A stretch of 51,638 bases of DNA from an uncultured Bacilli bacterium (GTDB lineage Bacteria > Bacillota_I > Bacilli_A > RF39 > UBA660), in the NCBI GenBank assembly GCA_934101275.1, contig CAKOQM010000003.1, positions 1-51,638 on the forward strand, given 5' to 3'. This document shows, piece after piece, positions 49,225-51,638 of this stretch. The notes beneath the pieces are model-generated. The model had not been told where the DNA came from and did not search any database. It saw nothing but the letters and a program-made list of their open reading frames with translations. The translations under genes were made by a program, and so were the position numbers. Each line of letters opens with the position of its first letter. Position 1 is the first letter of the stretch.

Positions 49225-49966
49225 TTTATTAACTATTAAAAACTTACAAAAAAATTACATAACGGTTAAAGAAGAAATTAAAGCGATTGATACAATTGAT
49301 TTAGACATTTATAAAGATGAAATCGTCACTCTGGTGGGAACAAGTGGCTGTGGTAAATCTTCCTTATTAAGCATTCTTTCTAATATTGAAAAACCAACTA
49401 AAGGAGAAATCATTTATTCTAAAAAAAATTTAACTATCGGTTATATGTTACAAAATGATGCACTTCTTCCGTGGTTAACAATTTTAGATAATGCTCTACT
49501 GGGTTTAAAAATAAAAAAGAAATTAACGCATGAGAATATTAATTATGTCAAAAGTCTTTTAAAAAGTTATCACTTAGATGATTTTGAAGATAAATATCCT
49601 CATGAACTATCCGGTGGTATGCGGCAAAGGGTAGCTCTTATTAGAACACTTGCGACCAAACCAGATATTTTACTTTTAGATGAGCCTTTTTCAGCTTTAG
49701 ATTATCAATCACGTCTTGCGATTAGTGATGATGTTTATAAAATTATAAAAAAAGAACATATTACAGCCATTATGGTTTCTCATGATATTGCTGAGGCAAT
49801 CTCTATGTCCGACAGAGTTATTGTGTTATCAAAAAGACCTTGTCATATCAAAAAAATTTATCCTATTTCCTTAACAAACAAAAAAAGTCCTATAGAAAAT
49901 AGAAAGGCCAAAGAATTTGCTTCATACTATGAACAAATATGGAAGGATTTAGATTATGTCAGCTGA
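49217..49966 (+). CDS. ABC importer ATP-binding protein (SsuB/TauB-like)
   Basis: 249 residues with Walker A GTSGCGKSS at 41-49, a Q-loop in GYMLQNDALLPWLTILDN, signature LSGGMRQRVAL, Walker B ILLLDEPFSALD and switch MVSHDIAEA. The LLPWLT segment is typical of the nitrate/sulfonate/taurine class. It hydrolyses ATP on the cytosolic face to power the permease encoded next. It overlaps the binding-protein gene by 8 bases and the permease gene by 11 bases. Confidence 0.93.
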   Translation: MTNLLTIKNLQKNYITVKEEIKAIDTIDLDIYKDEIVTLVGTSGCGKSSLLSILSNIEKPTKGEIIYSKKNLTIGYMLQNDALLPWLTILDNALLGLKIKKKLTHENINYVKSLLKSYHLDDFEDKYPHELSGGMRQRVALIRTLATKPDILLLDEPFSALDYQSRLAISDDVYKIIKKEHITAIMVSHDIAEAISMSDRVIVLSKRPCHIKKIYPISLTNKKSPIENRKAKEFASYYEQIWKDLDYVS

Positions 49967-50744
49967 TGTTAAAAAGTTAATTCAAAAAAAGAAAAGAGAA
50001 AAATATTTCGTTATTTTTATTCAAATCTTAATTGTCGGACTTTTTTTGTTCTTATGGGAATACCTAACATCTAAAAAAATATTAAATGCTTTTATTTTTT
50101 CCAGTCCAAGTCGTATCTTTAATACTATTAAAAGCCTTTATTTATCGGAAGAACTATTTTCACACCTTTTTACCACACTTAATGAAATTATCATTGCTTT
50201 TACAATTGGTATTTCACTCGGTTTTATTGTCTCTATTATCTTGTATGAAATACCCTTACTTTATAAAATCATAGACCCATTTTTAACGATGTTAAATAGT
50301 CTTCCTAAAGTAGCTCTTGGTCCTATGATTATTATTTGGGCAGGGGCAAATATGAAATCCATTATTATTATGGCCTTATTAATCAATCTCATTGTAAGCA
50401 TTTTAAATATTTATAATGGTTTTGTAGGTATTGATGAAACAAAAATAAAATTATTTAAAACCTTGGGAGCTTCTAAGATTCAAACTTTAGAATATTTAGT
50501 ACTTCCCGCATCTTTTAAATCTGTTATTGCTTCATTGAAAATCAATATTTCTATGACTTTGATAGGTGTTATCATGGGTGAATTTTTAGTAAGTAAAGAA
50601 GGACTTGGCTATTTAATTATTTATGGAACACAAGTTTTTAATCTCGACTTAGTTATGAGTGGCATTGTTATTTTAATCATTTTATCTTTTGTTTTATATG
50701 AATTTATTTCATATATTGAAAAAAAGCTATCCCAAAACAGATAG
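49956..50744 (+). CDS. ABC importer permease (SsuC-like)
   Basis: 262 residues with six or so membrane helices (GLFLFLWEYL, LISLGFIVSIILY region, LGPMIIIWAGANMKSIIIMALLINLIVSIL). The cytoplasmic coupling loop KLFKTLGASKIQTLEYLVLPASFKSVIASLKINI matches the EAA motif (here TLGAS....LPAS). A GEFLVSKEGLGYLI segment is typical of SsuC/TauC permeases. Third gene of the operon. Its final codons form the terminator stem. Confidence 0.91.
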   Translation: MSADVKKLIQKKKREKYFVIFIQILIVGLFLFLWEYLTSKKILNAFIFSSPSRIFNTIKSLYLSEELFSHLFTTLNEIIIAFTIGISLGFIVSIILYEIPLLYKIIDPFLTMLNSLPKVALGPMIIIWAGANMKSIIIMALLINLIVSILNIYNGFVGIDETKIKLFKTLGASKIQTLEYLVLPASFKSVIASLKINISMTLIGVIMGEFLVSKEGLGYLIIYGTQVFNLDLVMSGIVILIILSFVLYEFISYIEKKLSQNR

Positions 50745-50750
50745 CTTTTT
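50721..50750 (+). terminator. Terminator of the ABC importer operon
   Basis: An 11-bp stem AAAAAGCTATC / GATAGCTTTTT around an 8-base loop includes the permease stop codon. Confidence 0.88.
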
Positions 50751-50760
50751 ATATGCAAAA

Positions 50761-50836
50761 TGGTGCTGAAAACAGGATTCGAACCTGCGACCTACGCGTT
50801 ACGAGGGCGTTGCTCTACCAGCTGAGCCATTTCAGC
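50761..50836 (-). tRNA. tRNA-Thr(CGU)
   Basis: On the minus strand, acceptor GCTGAAA pairs near the encoded CCA, with D arm GCTC-AGCTGGTA-GAGC, anticodon loop CTCGTAA (anticodon CGU) and T arm with GGTTCGAATCC. The base pair next to the anticodon loop is C-C, a mild oddity. A TATAAT lies about 10 bases upstream (50851-50846). It is convergent with the ABC operon. Confidence 0.94.
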
Positions 50837-50882
50837 AACAAAATCATTATATTACATTTTCAAAAAAAAATCCATAAAATTG

Positions 50883-50910
50883 TTGATATTTATTTATTTT
50901 ATGATATAAT
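50883..50910 (+). promoter_or_regulatory. Promoter of tRNA-Gly
   Basis: TTGATA (50883-50888) and TATAAT (50905-50910) have a 16-base spacer and a TGn extension. They lie 18 bases before the tRNA. Confidence 0.75.
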
Positions 50911-50928
50911 TAAAAGCGTCAAGGCAAT

Positions 50929-51002
50929 GCAGGTGTAGTTAAATGGTATAACTCTAGCCTTCCAAGCTAATATCGGCAGTTCGATTCTGCTCACCTGCTC
51001 CA
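50929..51002 (+). tRNA. tRNA-Gly(UCC)
   Basis: Acceptor GCAGGTG pairs with CACCTGC, the anticodon loop is CTTCCAA (anticodon UCC), the T loop contains TTCGATT, the discriminator is T, and CCA is encoded at 51000-51002. All arms fold normally. Confidence 0.96.
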
Positions 51003-51011
51003 TTTGAAATC

Positions 51012-51045
51012 AACTTACGGACTTAATTGTTCGTAAGTTTTTATT
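51012..51045 (+). terminator. Terminator after tRNA-Gly
   Basis: AACTTACGGAC pairs with GTTCGTAAGTT (11 bp, one wobble, 6-base loop), followed by TTTATTTT. Confidence 0.82.
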
Positions 51046-51058
51046 TTATATAAAACTT

Positions 51059-51092
51059 AAAAAGTTCTCTTTCTAGAAAGGAGGACTTTTTT
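51059..51092 (+). promoter_or_regulatory. Hairpin burying the ribosome binding site of the 92-residue gene
   Basis: Bases 51059-51072 pair without interruption with 51078-51091 (14 bp, two G-U) around loop CTAGA. The 3' arm contains the whole AAGGAGG site, and a T6 run ends two bases before the ATG. The structure could block translation, stop transcription like a terminator, or both. Confidence 0.7.
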
Positions 51093-51093
51093 C

Positions 51094-51372
51094 ATGCTTA
51101 AATTTAAAGTAATTGAAAATCTAAAACCTAATAAAGATTTAATGGACATCTTAAAAGACTTTAAATATAAGGTTAAATTAGGAAAAATTAAAACTATTAT
51201 ACACACTAACTTAAAAGTAATAACACCTACTGAATATCAAATTACATATCCTGCTACTCTTACAATACTTGAATACAAAGTTAATGAAATATCAAATAAG
51301 CCATTTTATATTAAACAAAATAATCAAAAGTACAATATTAAAGAAATTACACAATTTTTGAAAAAATTTTAA
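51094..51372 (+). CDS. Hypothetical 92-residue protein
   Basis: A 92-residue basic soluble protein (LKFKVIENLKPNKDLMDILKDFKYKVKLGKIKTIIH, ending EITQFLKKF). It reads as an alternating beta/alpha pattern with no signal peptide, Cys or known motif. AAGGAGG is 9 bases before the ATG but is wholly paired in the hairpin at 51059-51092. It follows tRNA-Gly and its terminator. Low-GC codon use is like the rest of the window but more Ile/Lys/Asn-rich, which could fit an accessory gene near a tRNA. Function not recognised. Confidence 0.6.
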   Translation: MLKFKVIENLKPNKDLMDILKDFKYKVKLGKIKTIIHTNLKVITPTEYQITYPATLTILEYKVNEISNKPFYIKQNNQKYNIKEITQFLKKF

Positions 51373-51398
51373 TTTTATACTATACATTTTGCTTATTT

Positions 51399-51590
51399 GT
51401 GAGGAAACAAATGAGAAGTATATTAAATTTAACTTCGTGAAACTCGCTCTAATTGAGAAACTTAATGAAAAATATTAAAAAAATTCAATTTGGTGTCTGA
51501 TATTTAGTGTTTGAGTGAGGAAACATATGAGAGGTATTTTAATATTTCTCGAAATTTAATGAAAGGAGACCAACTATGAATAGTCAATAG
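51399..51590 (+). repeat. Tandem ribosome-site/micro-ORF cassettes
   Basis: A 22-base motif at 51399-51420 recurs at 51515-51536 with 20 identities. Each has GAGGAAAC then ATGAGA and encodes a micro-ORF (51411-51440, MRSILNLTS; 51527-51559, MRGILIFLEI). A third site AAAGGAG leads to a 4-residue frame, MNSQ, at 51576-51590. The repeats continue with a TTAATGAAA tail. No longer gene starts before the window ends. The nature is unknown. Confidence 0.5.
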
Positions 51591-51638
51591 TTTTTAATAA
51601 AAATTTAAAAAATTGAAAATTATAAATTATTGCACAGC

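Noticed and set aside
50753..50938. A 61-residue open frame reading like AENRIRTCDLRVTRALLYQLSH
   Set aside because: It is the opposite-strand translation of tRNA-Thr, a well-known false protein type. The tRNA explains the sequence.
1..51638. A DGR reverse transcriptase or template repeat inside the window
   Set aside because: Searched for by reading all long frames and AAC-rich tracts. No YxDD-type enzyme and no adenine-rich near-copy of the variable tips was found, so any DGR core lies outside.
1..51638. Alternative genetic code (TGA as Trp), as in many Mollicutes
   Set aside because: Genes end at TGA (for example the NifU-like gene at 797-799), and Trp is encoded by TGG throughout the proteins read.

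Overview
The window is AT-rich, uses TGA as a stop, has strong AGGAGG-type ribosome binding sites and occasional TTG and GTG starts. It encodes Spo0A, a YunB-like sporulation protein, ClpP, a SipW-type signal peptidase with TasA-like substrates, and a LytR-CpsA-Psr enzyme. This points to a low-GC, endospore-lineage Bacillota, most likely an uncultured gut Bacilli or Mollicutes-related lineage; the exact taxon cannot be read from the sequence. Nearly all genes lie on the minus strand and coding density is high. No gene-free stretch exceeds 300 bases.

Layout. 1-2.8 kb: partial tRNA-Leu(UAA), an S1-domain RNA-binding protein, a NifU-like Fe-S scaffold, a possible degenerate kinase-fold protein, a Pro/Val/Glu-rich coiled-coil protein and a DUF1292-like protein. 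2.9-4.5 kb: secreted protein A, with a SipW-type leader and a C-terminal lectin-like domain whose end looks hypervariable. 4.6-14.2 kb: YutD, YunB-like, ferredoxin, two pseudouridine synthases, a membrane lysozyme-like protein, DUF1292, a methionine-gamma-lyase-like PLP enzyme, an SDR, an ArsC-like protein and an M29 aminopeptidase. 14.2-24.7 kb: surface-polysaccharide region with DUF1972 and GT2 glycosyltransferases, a GtrA-polymerase-GT4 triple fusion, TagO/WecA, DUF2207+LemA, a hexapeptide acyltransferase and an O-antigen-polymerase-like protein. 24.7-26.3 kb: protein B, a close paralogue of A. 26.4-31.9 kb: cadherin-like anchored protein, dockerin-bearing SH3/glucosaminidase, and a divergent LCP gene. 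32.3-34.4 kb: HipA-like kinase plus Fic protein. 34.5-39.2 kb: spo0A, tpiA, pgk, an Rpn-type nuclease gene and gap. 39.2-46 kb: TGS-uridine-kinase, clpP, SipW, a calcium-repeat protein and a TasA-like protein. 46-48.1 kb: coiled-coil/helical-repeat operon. 48.2-50.7 kb: NMT1/SsuA-type ABC importer. The last kilobase holds tRNA-Thr(CGU), tRNA-Gly(UCC), a 92-aa orphan gene whose ribosome binding site is buried in a 14-bp hairpin, and tandem micro-ORFs.

Most notable signal. A and B share a nearly identical N-terminal half, but their C-terminal lectin-like tips differ completely. In B, 18 of 22 consecutive codons in the tip end in C, and all 18 can be derived from AAC by changing only adenines. 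This is the footprint expected of a diversity-generating retroelement (DGR). No reverse transcriptase or template repeat was found here, so any DGR would act from elsewhere in the genome. Together with the SipW/TasA-like genes at 41.5-45.1 kb, this suggests a SipW-exported, diversified surface-fibre system (inference).
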